Shown here one piece after another: positions 52,113 to 60,821 of a stretch of DNA of 64,000 nucleotides (the stretch's first letter is position 1; every line of letters starts with the position of its first letter). This DNA is from AWTP1-13 sp963775835 (GTDB taxonomy: Bacteria; Pseudomonadota; Alphaproteobacteria; Rhizobiales; Hyphomicrobiaceae). The DNA lies in NCBI GenBank assembly GCA_963775835.1, contig CAVZKV010000026.1:124001-188000 (forward strand). The letters are read 5' to 3'. The notes below the pieces were generated by a model, which had not been told where the DNA came from, did not search any database, and saw only the letters and a program-made list of their open reading frames with translations. A program made the position numbers and the translations under genes.

Positions 52113-53072
52113 TCAATGGAGCACGGGCCCTTTGAAGAAACGGCGACGATCCGAGGATCGCAAGGTAATGTCGAAGGTCCTGCCGTCGCGGTGGATTTGC
52201 AAGGGAACGTTGACGCCGGCCTCGCCGAGCGACCAGACCTGCCGGAACAGGCCGGCCAAGGTGGAGACCGGCGTGCTGGCCACGCTCAGTACAATGTCGC
52301 CGGCCTTGAGGTCGGCCTTCGCCGCCGGACCACGACTGGCGATGCCCAGAATGGCCACGCTGCTGCCGACCTCGGTGGCGTAAAGGCCGAGCCAAGGCCG
52401 GGCCGGGCGGTTTGGCCGGCCGATTGTCAGCATGTCGTCCAAAATCGGTTTCAATAGGTCAATCGGCACGATCATGTTGGCGTCCTCAGCTTGCCGCTGC
52501 GCCCGACCGGTCGGATTGGCCGCCACCTGCTGGATCTGAAGCGAACCGATGCCGATGAGATCACCCTCGGGTCCGATCAGGCCCGTGCCGCCCCAGTGGG
52601 GATGCGACGGGGCCGTGAAAATCGCCTCGTCGAGCACGTACTCCCAGTAGCCGGAGAACTCCTGCTTGGCGATGATACGGGCGGCAACCGAGCGCGGTCG
52701 GCCGCCGGCACCCCCGACGACGACGCGTTCGCCAACCTCCGCGGCCTTTGAGCTGCCCAGCGGCAGCGCCGGCAGGTCGAGGCGACCCAGCGCCTGCAGC
52801 AGGCCGAAGCCGGTCTCCTGATCGTAGCCCAGCACATGACCCGGCACGGCGCGCCCGCCGCTGTGGCTGATCCAGACCGTCTCCGCTTCGGTGATGAGGT
52901 AACCGATGGTCAAGATCAGGCCGTCGTCGCGAATGAGGACGCCATTACCCCGGCGCTCGGTGCCGAGCGTGTCGGCGGTGAAGGCGTCGGCGGGAATGAG
53001 CGCTCTGATACCCACCACCGATGACAGGGCCCGGTCCAGCTCATAGTCGTAGTCGTCGGGTTTTGGCTCCAC
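52113..53072 (-). CDS. Trypsin-fold (S1C/DegP-like) PDZ protein without catalytic triad
   Basis: A 319-residue protein with a trypsin-like N-terminal domain and a C-terminal PDZ domain. The fold is visible in GNGVLIRDDGLILTIGYLIT, GYDQETGFGLLQAL and WGGTGLIGPEGDLIGIGSL. In DegP the same places read LTNNHVV, DLAVL and GNSGGPL, so His, Asp and Ser are all absent. The PDZ part is GIASRGPAAKADLKAGDIVL and VSTLAGLFRQVW. There is no signal peptide. GTG 53072 has AGAGG. It is likely a non-proteolytic scaffold; similar triad-less relatives occur in other Alphaproteobacteria as far as I recall. Confidence 0.85.
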   Translation of the reverse strand: MEPKPDDYDYELDRALSSVVGIRALIPADAFTADTLGTERRGNGVLIRDDGLILTIGYLITEAETVWISHSGGRAVPGHVLGYDQETGFGLLQALGRLDLPALPLGSSKAAEVGERVVVGGAGGRPRSVAARIIAKQEFSGYWEYVLDEAIFTAPSHPHWGGTGLIGPEGDLIGIGSLQIQQVAANPTGRAQRQAEDANMIVPIDLLKPILDDMLTIGRPNRPARPWLGLYATEVGSSVAILGIASRGPAAKADLKAGDIVLSVASTPVSTLAGLFRQVWSLGEAGVNVPLQIHRDGRTFDITLRSSDRRRFFKGPVLH

Positions 53073-53259
53073 AGTCAGCGCACCTCTTGCTGGCAGCCCA
53101 GATCGAATTGGCCGCGCCCGGCCATTTTATCGCGCCGCGGCTGCGGTGGCCACCATGGCCTTGCAGGCAAGCCCGTGGTGGGCCGCAACGCTCGGCCCTT
53201 GACGAGCACCGTGGCGCGGCGCTTCCTCAGCGCATCGTGGTGGAACGGAGGGCACTCGA

Positions 53260-53712
53260 ATGGCATCGTTTTTTGCTTTCCTGCACCACCTTGCGGCATT
53301 CACGCTGGTTGCTGCCTTGGTGGTCGAATTCGTGCTCCTCAAAGACGAGCTGACGCTCCGGAGTGCACGCAAGGTTCTCGTTGCAGATATGATCCTCGGC
53401 ATCGCCGCCGGCGTCGTATTCCTGGTCGGCCTCGGCCGCGTGTTCCATTTCGAGAAGGGGGCCTACTACTATCTTCACAATTGGGCGTTCATCGCCAAAC
53501 TGTCGTTGTTCGTTCTCATCGCCATTGCCTCGATCGTGCCGACCAGGGAATTCTTGTCCTGGCGCAGCGCCGTCAAGCAGGGCCAGGTGCCGGCGGTCGA
53601 GGGGACGCGGCTGCGTTCGATCCGTATGATCCTTCATCTTGAGCTCGTTGGCATTGTCATAATTCTCTTCTGCGCCGCCCTGATGGCCAAGGGCGTCGGC
53701 CCGCGGCTTTGA
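53260..53712 (+). CDS. DUF2214 membrane protein
   Basis: A 150-residue inner-membrane protein with four spans: FLHHLAAFTLVAALVVEFVL, LVADMILGIAAGVVFLVGLG, WAFIAKLSLFVLIAIAS and LVGIVIILFCAALMA. The loop FHFEKGAYYYLHN is typical of DUF2214. ATG 53260 follows GGAGGG. Conserved His residues in helix 1 suggest a heme or quinone site in the family, which is not proven. Confidence 0.85.
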   Translation: MASFFAFLHHLAAFTLVAALVVEFVLLKDELTLRSARKVLVADMILGIAAGVVFLVGLGRVFHFEKGAYYYLHNWAFIAKLSLFVLIAIASIVPTREFLSWRSAVKQGQVPAVEGTRLRSIRMILHLELVGIVIILFCAALMAKGVGPRL

Positions 53713-53782
53713 GCGCCCGTGCGCGAGGGCTAGCTGGTCCTTGCCCCCGCCCAACAGGCTTAGGGTCGCAACTCCGATCCGG

Positions 53783-54560
53783 CATGGTCGCCCATGCCGC
53801 CGCAGCGCCGACCGACGATGCGCTGGTGCTGACCCTCGACGGGGTCGGTGAATGGTGCACGACCTAGGCCGGCGTGGGGCGCGGCAATGCCCTTAGTATC
53901 GAGCGCGAGCTGCACTTTCCCCATTCCCTCGGCCCGCCGTCACGTACTACACGGGCTTTAAGGTCAACTCGGGCGAATACAAGGTGATGGGGCTCGCGCC
54001 CAACGGCGAGCCGCGTTATGCCGGCACTATCCTCGACCACATTATGGATTTAAGGCCGACGGCAGCTTCCGCCTGGATCAATCCTCCTTCGATTATTGCA
54101 CGGGCCTCAGCATGACGTCGCCGAGATTCGCCGCTCTGTTCGGCCGGCCTGTGCGCGCGCCCGAGGATCAACTTGTGCAATTTCACATGGACATGGCGGC
54201 GCGCGTGCAGAAGGTCACCGAAGAGGTCGGCGGGCGACGCCGGGCGGTGCGCTCGGCGCCGCACTGAGCGCCTACTATGGTTTCCTGAACCAGCCCCGTT
54301 CACGCAGCCGTGCTGCGGACGGCATGCTCGGTGCCTACCTCGGTCCTGCCTGCGCGCAAGGTGAAATCGATCGACGTCTGGCCGATGTCGGTGCTCGTTT
54401 TGACAGCGTCGACCAGGCCACCATGCTCTCGCGCACCGCCCGGGACCTTGCTGACGGTCGTGCCGTGGGTTGGTTCCAAGGACAGTTCGGCACGCGCGCG
54501 CTCGGTACGCTCTTGATCCTCGGCGATGCTCGCCATCGATGTGGCTCCCAGCTGGCGCCG
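53783..54560 (+). pseudogene. Decayed carbamoyltransferase (NodU/CmcH family)
   Basis: Fragments of one carbamoyltransferase gene appear in at least three frames. They are: DALVLTLDGVGEWCTT then stop then GVGRGNALSIERELHFPHSL; TYYTGFKVNSGEYKVMGLAP with GEPRYAGTILDHIMDL; and, after further shifts, ALGAALSAYYGFLNQPRS, ADGMLGAYLGPACAQGEID and DGRAVGWFQGQFGTRALG. The order follows the intact family. The N-terminal Kae1-like start and the C-terminal 150 or more residues are missing. Several frameshifts, a stop and truncation show an old ruin. Such enzymes carbamoylate Nod factors, antibiotics or surface sugars; no glycan or antibiotic cluster lies near. Confidence 0.82.
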
Positions 54561-54696
54561 GCTTTGCGGCAGAGCCGACGCCGCCTGCTGCCAATTGCGC
54601 CATGGCCATGGCCGCAACTTCGCTGTAGGGCGGCCGCTCATTAGATGGTTGGCCATTGCCTGGCTAGCCTTGAGGACCGCGCCCGCAGGAGGTTCC

Positions 54697-55323
54697 ATGC
54701 CCATCCCCGCCGGACTAGCCGCCGGCTACCGGCGCTTCCGTAGCGAGCGTTACGCCGCGGAGGCGGAACGCTACCGGGCCCTGGCCAAAGGCCAGCGACC
54801 CAGGACGATGATCATTGCTTGTGCGGACAGCCGCGCCGACCCCGCAACCATCTTTTCGGCGGCGCCGGGCGAGCTGTTCGTGGTGCGCAACGTTGCCGCG
54901 CTGGTGCCGCCATTCGAGGAGGGTGGGGGCTATCACGGAACCTCGGCCGCCATTGAGTTTGCCGTCAGCGAGCTGGCCGTCCCCGAGATCGTCGTCATGG
55001 GTCATGGCCTGTGTGGTGGCATCGCCGCCGCTCTCAGCGAGCGCTCGACCGGTCGCTTCATCGGTCCCTGGGTCGAATTGTTGGCTGGCATTCGCGCGCG
55101 GCTGTCGGACGCGACACAAACGCCTGATCCTGCGGCTCGACACAAGAAATTCGAGCAGCTGGCCGTTCAGTACTCTTTGCAAAACTTGACGAGTTTTCCT
55201 TTTGTCGAAGCGGCGATCGCGGCCGGTCGTCTGCACCTTCACGGCGCCTGGTTCGCGATCGCCGAAGGCGAGCTCGAGTGGCTTGACAGCGCCAGCGGGC
55301 GGTTCGAGCCCGTCCGTTCGTAG
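54697..55323 (+). CDS. Beta-carbonic anhydrase
   Basis: A 208-residue beta-class carbonic anhydrase. Zinc ligands and the Asp-Arg dyad lie in IIACADSRADP and VMGHGLCGGI; VVRNVAALVPPFE is a further family mark. The ATG at 54697 follows AGGAGG with a short 4-5 base gap; the frame open to 54526 crosses the carbamoyltransferase ruin and is not coding for this protein. Confidence 0.94.
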   Translation: MPIPAGLAAGYRRFRSERYAAEAERYRALAKGQRPRTMIIACADSRADPATIFSAAPGELFVVRNVAALVPPFEEGGGYHGTSAAIEFAVSELAVPEIVVMGHGLCGGIAAALSERSTGRFIGPWVELLAGIRARLSDATQTPDPAARHKKFEQLAVQYSLQNLTSFPFVEAAIAAGRLHLHGAWFAIAEGELEWLDSASGRFEPVRS

Positions 55324-55472
55324 ATCGTCCTCGCTCGACGTCCTGCGCTCCCGGGCCGCGCCGTGTCGCCGTGCATGCACCGCAGCATCACAGTTCCGCG
55401 AGCGGACGATCGGGGGTTGCTTCCGGGCCCTCTGGCTATAAACTCCGCCTTCTTTCTACCGAGGAAACACCC

Positions 55473-56369
55473 ATGCTGAAACGATCTTCGCCGGTGGCCT
55501 TGGCAGCCACCCTTGGCAGCCTACTGACCTTCCAGGGCGACGCCCAGGCGCAGGCGGACCGCCCCGCCATCGAAACCACCAAGGTGCCGGGAACGGACAA
55601 CGTCTACATTTTCCGCAACGTTAATCATCAGGCGATGTTCATCGTCACCAAGGCGGGCGTGATCGCCACCGATCCGGTGGCGTACGGTAAGCCGACGGGG
55701 GGACAGAGCTATGTCGACGAGATCAAAAAAGTAACGGACAAGCCGATCAAATATCTGATCTACAGCCACCACCATTTTGACCACATCGCCGGTGGCAAGC
55801 CATTCAAGGATGCCGGCGCAAAAGTCATTGCCCACGTCCGCGCCAAGGAGCGCCTGCAACAGCTCAAGGACCCGCACACCGTGCTACCGGATGAGACGGT
55901 GAGCAACAAGGGCCGCACGCTCAAGCTCGGCGGCACGACGGTTGAGCTGAAATATGTCGGGCTCAACCATTCCAATTCGACCCTGGTGATGCGTCTGCCG
56001 AAAGAGAAAATTATCTTCGTGGTCGATCTCATCCCTGTCGGCCAGGTGGCCGGTCGCGGCATGATCGACTTCTATCCGCTTGAGGCGGAAGCCTCGATCC
56101 AGAAGATTATTGCGATGGACTGGGAAAGGCTCATCCCGGGCCACCCCGGTGCCGGCGGCAGGCTCGGTAGCAAGCAGGATGCCAAGGACCAGCTCGCATT
56201 CTTCCAGGATGCCTCGCGGGAGGTGCAGAAGGCCGCGCGCGAAGGCAAGTGCTGGGATGGCGTTGAGAAGGAGATGAAGTTGCCGAAGTATGCGGCTTGG
56301 GGCGGTTACGAAAACAACCTGCCCTTCGTGCTGCGGCGCTACTGCGGGCTTTGGGGTCGCGGCACTTGA
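55473..56369 (+). CDS. Exported MBL-fold metallohydrolase
   Basis: A 298-residue metallo-beta-lactamase-fold protein with a signal peptide (VALAATLGSLLTFQGDAQA). The metal site is YSHHHFDHIAGG (HxHxDH), with further ligands in LNHSNSTLVM, VVDLIPVG and IPGHPGAGGR. ATG 55473 follows GAGG at eight bases, and a TATAAA box lies 30-40 bases upstream. It may hydrolyse a lactone, thioester or phosphodiester in the periplasm; the substrate is not predictable. Confidence 0.88.
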   Translation: MLKRSSPVALAATLGSLLTFQGDAQAQADRPAIETTKVPGTDNVYIFRNVNHQAMFIVTKAGVIATDPVAYGKPTGGQSYVDEIKKVTDKPIKYLIYSHHHFDHIAGGKPFKDAGAKVIAHVRAKERLQQLKDPHTVLPDETVSNKGRTLKLGGTTVELKYVGLNHSNSTLVMRLPKEKIIFVVDLIPVGQVAGRGMIDFYPLEAEASIQKIIAMDWERLIPGHPGAGGRLGSKQDAKDQLAFFQDASREVQKAAREGKCWDGVEKEMKLPKYAAWGGYENNLPFVLRRYCGLWGRGT

Positions 56370-56444
56370 AGCTTGGGCGAGGATAGATTTGCCTAGCCTG
56401 TGTCGGCGGGCGCGCCCGCCCGCCGGCGAGGCCTGGTGGACCAC

Positions 56445-56479
56445 ACCGGCATTCGCTGCCGGAGGCCGCGAATGCCGGT
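56445..56479. terminator. Long hairpin between the MBL gene and typA
   Basis: ACCGGCATTCGC (56445-56456) and GCGAATGCCGGT (56468-56479) form a perfect 12-bp stem; the 11-base loop can add a GCC/GGC pair. It lies between the convergent stops at 56369 and 56482, close to the typA end. It is the strongest candidate for a bidirectional terminator in the window. Confidence 0.6.
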
Positions 56480-56481
56480 CG

Positions 56482-58317
56482 CTAGACGGTCTCCTTCTGG
56501 GCCTCGCGCGCCCGCTCGCGCTTCTTGCGCTCGTTGGGGTCGAGCCAGCGCTTCCTGAGGCGGATCGATCTTGGCGTCACTTCGACCAGTTCGTCGTCCT
56601 GGATATAGGACAGCGCACGCTCCAAGGTCAGACGGAGCGGGGGCGTCAGCGTGAGCGCGTCATCCTTGCCGGCGGCGCGAATGTTGGTGAGCTTCTTGCC
56701 TTGGATGACGTTGACGATGAGGTCGTTGTCGCGGGTGTGCTGGCCGACGATCATGCCCTCATACACGCGTGTCTGTGGGTCAATCAGCATCGCGCCGCGA
56801 TCCTGCAGGTAATAGAGCGAGTAGGCCGTTGCCTCGCCGGTGGCGTTGGCGACCAGTACGCCGGTGCGCCGTCCCGTGATCTCGCCCTTGAAGGGCGCGT
56901 AGCCATAAAATAGGCGGTTCATCACGGCGGTGCCGCGGGTATCCGTCAACAGTTCACTCTGGTAGCCGATCAGGCCACGCGTCGGCGCCTGGAATACCAG
57001 GCGCTGGCGGCCGCCGCCGGAGGGCCGCATCTCGACGAGATCGGCGCGGCGCTCCGAGAGCTTCTGTACGACAATGCCGGAATGCTCATCGTCGACGTCG
57101 ATGATGACCTCCTCGATGGGCTCCAGTTTTTGCCCCGTCACCGCGTCCGCGCGCAGCAGGACTTGAGGGCGCGACACGGTGATCTCAAAACCCTCGCGCC
57201 GCATGGTCTCGATCAGGATGCCGAGCTGTAGCTCGCCGCGGCCCGCCACTTCATAGGCATCCTTGTTGCCTGGCTGCTCGATGACGTGAATCGCAACGTT
57301 GCGCTCGGCCTCCTTGAGCAGGCGGTCGCGGATGACGCGGCTTTGCACCTTGTCGCCTTCCTGCCCCGCAAACGGCCCATCGTTGATACGGAACATCATC
57401 GCCAGCGTCGGCGGGTCGATCGGCTGTGCCGCAAAGGGCGTCTCGACCGTGGGATCGCAGAGGGTATCGGCAACCGTTGCCTCGGTCACGCCGGCGATGG
57501 CCACAATGTCGCCGGCCTCCGCCACGTCGATGGCGGAGCGCTCGAGCCCGCGGAAGGCAAGAACCTTGGTGATGCGCGCGGTTTCGATCAGTGCTCCATC
57601 GCGGCGCAGCGCTTTGATGGTCTGATTGGCTTGGATGCTGCCGGAGGTGATGCGGCCGGTGAGAATGCGACCGAGATATGGGTCGACCTCGAGCGTGGTG
57701 GCGAGCATGCGGAAGGGTCCATCCTCCACTATAGGTGGGGGCACGTGGCGGACAATCAGCTCGAACAGCGGCCTCAAATCCGCGCGCGGCCCGCCCGGAT
57801 CGGGGCTCATCCAGCCGTTGCGGCCGGAGCCGTACAACACCGGAAAATCGAGCTGCTGATCGGTCGCGCCAAGGTTGGCAAAGAGGTCAAAAATCTCGTT
57901 CAACACGGCGTCGTGGCGTTCGTCGGGGCGGTCGATCTTGTTGATGGCGACGATCGGACACAAACCCTGCTTCAGCGCCTTCGACACCACGAATTTGGTT
58001 TGCGGCAAGGGTCCTTCCGAGGCGTCGACCAGGACGATGGCGCCGTCGACCATGTTGAGGATGCGCTCCACCTCGCCGCCGAAGTCGACGTGGCCCGGGG
58101 TGTCGACGATGTTTACACGGGTGCCCTGCCAGCTGATGGAGGTGCACTTGGCAAGAATGGTGATGCCGCGCTCGCGTTCCAGATCATTGCTGTCGAGGGC
58201 CTGCGCCTCCACCTTCTGATTTTCGCGAAAGGCGCCCGATTGTCGCAGCAAATGATCGACCAGCGTGGTCTTGCCATGGTCCACGTGGGCGATGATCGCG
58301 ATATTGCGAATGTCCAT
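56482..58317 (-). CDS. typA: Translational GTPase TypA/BipA
   Basis: A 611-residue GTPase related to EF-G that helps ribosome assembly and stress growth. GTP motifs are IAHVDHGKTTLVDHLLRQ, RGITILAK, VDTPGHVDFGGEVER and AINKIDRPDER. Domain II, the domain III/V region (AGRGELQLGILIETMRREGF) and the TypA-specific C-terminus (RRTGVLVANATGEATAYSLY, YEGMIVGQHTRDNDL) are complete. ATG 58317 follows AAGGA; the much longer open frame upstream is GC-rich noise. Confidence 0.97.
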   Translation of the reverse strand: MDIRNIAIIAHVDHGKTTLVDHLLRQSGAFRENQKVEAQALDSNDLERERGITILAKCTSISWQGTRVNIVDTPGHVDFGGEVERILNMVDGAIVLVDASEGPLPQTKFVVSKALKQGLCPIVAINKIDRPDERHDAVLNEIFDLFANLGATDQQLDFPVLYGSGRNGWMSPDPGGPRADLRPLFELIVRHVPPPIVEDGPFRMLATTLEVDPYLGRILTGRITSGSIQANQTIKALRRDGALIETARITKVLAFRGLERSAIDVAEAGDIVAIAGVTEATVADTLCDPTVETPFAAQPIDPPTLAMMFRINDGPFAGQEGDKVQSRVIRDRLLKEAERNVAIHVIEQPGNKDAYEVAGRGELQLGILIETMRREGFEITVSRPQVLLRADAVTGQKLEPIEEVIIDVDDEHSGIVVQKLSERRADLVEMRPSGGGRQRLVFQAPTRGLIGYQSELLTDTRGTAVMNRLFYGYAPFKGEITGRRTGVLVANATGEATAYSLYYLQDRGAMLIDPQTRVYEGMIVGQHTRDNDLIVNVIQGKKLTNIRAAGKDDALTLTPPLRLTLERALSYIQDDELVEVTPRSIRLRKRWLDPNERKKRERAREAQKETV

Positions 58318-58762
58318 TGAGGTGTCCTTAAGGAACGGATTGGCCCCCGCGGGCCAAGGGCGCGCGGCCCGGGATGTTGCGGCGCACCAACCTTTGCCGC
58401 GCGGGTAGCACATTCTGGCTGATCCCGCCAGCGCGGCCGAGCCACCCGCGCGGCGGCGGAAGCCAAGGCCGAGGGCAGAACCAGCGCCAGCGCCGGACCA
58501 GAGCGGCGGCAGGCGCGGTCGGTCCCCGGTCGACCGCGACGGAAGGCCCCGGGGCGGCCGGTCGGAGGAAGGCCGCGTCTTACCCACCCGATTGCTGCCG
58601 CACCCGACATGCTTCGCGCCGCGCTTTGAACGCGCGGGGCGCGCGCGCGTCGCGCAGGTCGGGCAAACCCAAGCGCAAATCCCCGGGTGGGCCTGGTTCT
58701 TGCTCCGTCTCCCGGGTGGGCGCCGCCGGCGTTCCAAAACGGCACAGGCAAAAGAGGGCCCC
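58318..58762. other. Divergent intergenic region of typA and the J-protein gene
   Basis: About 445 bases with both promoters. TTGGCCC-ccgc-GGGCCAA (58340-58357) is a perfect stem in the typA leader. CCCGGGTGGGC occurs twice, 29 bases apart (58682-58692 and 58711-58721), before the J-protein gene. Frames through the region are very GC-rich and look non-coding. Confidence 0.4.
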
Positions 58763-59281
58763 ATGTTTGAGCGCAACAGGGTCGACAATGCACCCGAGGT
58801 GAGCGCCGTGCCGGCCGAGATCACCTTGCTCGACGGCACGCTCATCAAAGGCAAGCTCCTCGTGCCCATCCTCAAGACCGTGGCCGACACCCTCAACGGC
58901 GGCACCGCCTTTATCGAGTTCGAACCCTACGGCGGTGAAAAACGCTACATCGCCAAGGCGCAACTTGTGGCCGTCAAACCGGTGGGGGTTCCCAGGGTGC
59001 CCGGCCTGCAGTCCCGCCTTCGCGACAGCGGCGAATTCGATCCTTATGCCGTGCTCGGCCTTGCCCACGGGGCAGCCAGAGAGCAGATCCGGGAGGCCTA
59101 TGTGGCTCTGGCCAAGGCCTATCATCCCGATCGCTACGTCAACGTGGCGCTGCCGCCGGAAGTGGGCGACTACTTGGCCGCCATGGCGCGGCGTATCAAC
59201 GCTGCACACGCCGCTCTCGAAGCACCGGAAAAGCGCCGGGCCATGCGCCAGGAGCCGATATTCACGTCGCCCGGCCGCTAA
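58763..59281 (+). CDS. J-domain (DnaJ-like) protein
   Basis: A 172-residue co-chaperone. The J domain is at the C-terminus: DPYAVLGLAHGAAREQIREA, then the HPD tripeptide in ALAKAYHPDRY and MARRINAAHAALEAPEKR. The first 80 residues form a small beta-rich domain (ITLLDGTLIKGKLLVPILKT, AFIEFEPYGGEKRYIAK) seen in other alphaproteobacterial J proteins. It should stimulate DnaK; the client is unknown. ATG 58763 has GAGGG close by. Confidence 0.88.
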   Translation: MFERNRVDNAPEVSAVPAEITLLDGTLIKGKLLVPILKTVADTLNGGTAFIEFEPYGGEKRYIAKAQLVAVKPVGVPRVPGLQSRLRDSGEFDPYAVLGLAHGAAREQIREAYVALAKAYHPDRYVNVALPPEVGDYLAAMARRINAAHAALEAPEKRRAMRQEPIFTSPGR

Positions 59282-59290
59282 ACTGCCCGG

Positions 59291-60112
59291 TTAGGACGCG
59301 CGGCCGTTTGCCGGTGCTGCCGCTGCGCTTGCGGGCGGTTGTCGCCAGGGTTTGGCCGTCTGCTCTTCCTTCTGCATGAGTTCGGCCAGCAGCTGATCGA
59401 TGCGTGGATTCGACGAGCTGACGCGATCTTGACGCGTCCGCTGCCGTTCTTGCCGGCGGCGCGCGCTGCCCGTCGAGCCCGACACTTTGGCCCTGCGTCC
59501 GCCCGAAATCAGCAGCGGATGATCGGGTTCCTCGAGATCGAGTTCCTCCAGGAAAGTTTCGCGCAAGGCATAGAACGATTGCAGGATCGCATCGCGCACC
59601 AAGGCGCGCGTCTCGGCGTCGGGCGCTTGCGGATTTTTGCGCGGGTCGAGGGTCTGCAGCGCGCGCCGCATGTCGTGCAACGGTGCGTAAGGATAAAGAC
59701 CCACCAGGTCGCCGGTCTCACCGACGTTCTGATAGACCGAGCGCATGTTATCGATCGTCTCGGACAGCTTACAGAAGGTAACAAGGTAAAGTTCGACGGT
59801 CGGCTTCTCGAGCTGAGTATAGGAGAACAGCGCCGATTTGGCCGCAATGATATCGCGCCATTCCTCCTTCAACGCATCGACGAAGCTCGATCGCCTTTGG
59901 TAGACGTTGGTGATATAGGCAACTCCGCCGGTGGCGATCAGCAGCGACATGTCACGCAGGAATTCATAGGCGTCCTTGAGCACGGCCTCGAGGCCGGATC
60001 CTCTTAATGGCGCAATGTGATCGACGAACTTGGCAAAAAGCGAAATCGCCAGAACCAGGCCAAGCAGCGCATAGACGCGCCGCATGGTGACTTTGAGTGT
60101 CGAGCGGGTCAT
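59291..60112 (-). CDS. Membrane-anchored protein of unknown function
   Basis: A 273-residue protein with two N-terminal membrane spans (VYALLGLVLAISLFAKFVDH; MSLLIATGGVAYITNVYQRR) and a helical cytoplasmic body (FVDALKEEWRDIIAAKSALF, LSETIDNMRSVYQNVG). The C-terminal 60 residues are basic and disordered. ATG 60112 is preferred (GGGGA upstream). I do not recognise the family. It is only 26 bases from the upstream gene at 60138, in the same direction. Confidence 0.65.
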   Translation of the reverse strand: MTRSTLKVTMRRVYALLGLVLAISLFAKFVDHIAPLRGSGLEAVLKDAYEFLRDMSLLIATGGVAYITNVYQRRSSFVDALKEEWRDIIAAKSALFSYTQLEKPTVELYLVTFCKLSETIDNMRSVYQNVGETGDLVGLYPYAPLHDMRRALQTLDPRKNPQAPDAETRALVRDAILQSFYALRETFLEELDLEEPDHPLLISGGRRAKVSGSTGSARRRQERQRTRQDRVSSSNPRIDQLLAELMQKEEQTAKPWRQPPASAAAAPANGRAS

Positions 60113-60137
60113 GCAATTCGTTCCCCAAGCGCGATGT

Positions 60138-60779
60138 TCAGCTCTGTGCGGCCGAAGGATGCAGCATGGGACGATATCCCGCTGAAAGTACGGCAACGAC
60201 GGAGCGCGGCGTCAGGACCTCAACCTGCCGGCGCCGATTGAGCGGCGTTGCGTTCCCATAGCCGGCCGGCGACCAGGCAAGAAGGCGATCTTCCTGAACG
60301 AGATAGCTCGTCGCCTCGGCTACATTCGGCAGCCGAATGAAGGTGCCGACCGGGAGCGCGTGGAGTTGCGCCATAAAGGTATTTTTTTGCCCATGGCGGC
60401 CAACGCGTTCGGCCTGCAGGACCAGGTCCATTTCGGGTGCCCGGGCCGGCGCCGGCCAGTTGCGCGCCTGCGCCCACAGCATGGCGAATTGTTCCGCATC
60501 GCGGCGCCGGCACTCAAAGCAGGGTCGATGGCCCGCCGCTAGGGCGGTCGCCTCGTCGAGAAAAAACAGCTCCGTGTAGCGATGGGGTTGCATCATGGCG
60601 GGGCGGCGTCGATCCTTGAACGCGAGCACGCAGGCGATCCACTGCCTGCTGGCCCAGCGGCGGCTTCCGAGCGTACGGTTGGGCAAATGAAAGGCGCCAC
60701 CGCGATTGCCCATCAACAGGCCGCGATGCGGTGTGGCGATGATGTCGCCGGCAGGGGTGACGCGGTTCTGGAGCGGCAT
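60138..60779 (-). CDS. Conserved hypothetical protein
   Basis: A 213-residue soluble protein. It begins PLQNRVTPAGDIIATPHRG and has SRRWASRQWIACVLAFKDRR, RYTELFFLDEATALAAGHRP and CFECRRRDAEQF, a pattern I recall from a conserved hypothetical family with the same length. The ATALAAGHRPCFECRR part resembles a metal-binding Ada-like corner (GHRPCxxC). The function is unknown. The start at ATG 60779 is divergent from the enoyl-CoA hydratase gene by about 40 bases. Confidence 0.75.
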   Translation of the reverse strand: MPLQNRVTPAGDIIATPHRGLLMGNRGGAFHLPNRTLGSRRWASRQWIACVLAFKDRRRPAMMQPHRYTELFFLDEATALAAGHRPCFECRRRDAEQFAMLWAQARNWPAPARAPEMDLVLQAERVGRHGQKNTFMAQLHALPVGTFIRLPNVAEATSYLVQEDRLLAWSPAGYGNATPLNRRRQVEVLTPRSVVAVLSAGYRPMLHPSAAQS

Positions 60780-60821
60780 GCGCTGATCTGGCAAACTTCA
60801 AATCGACAACGGAGAGAGAGA

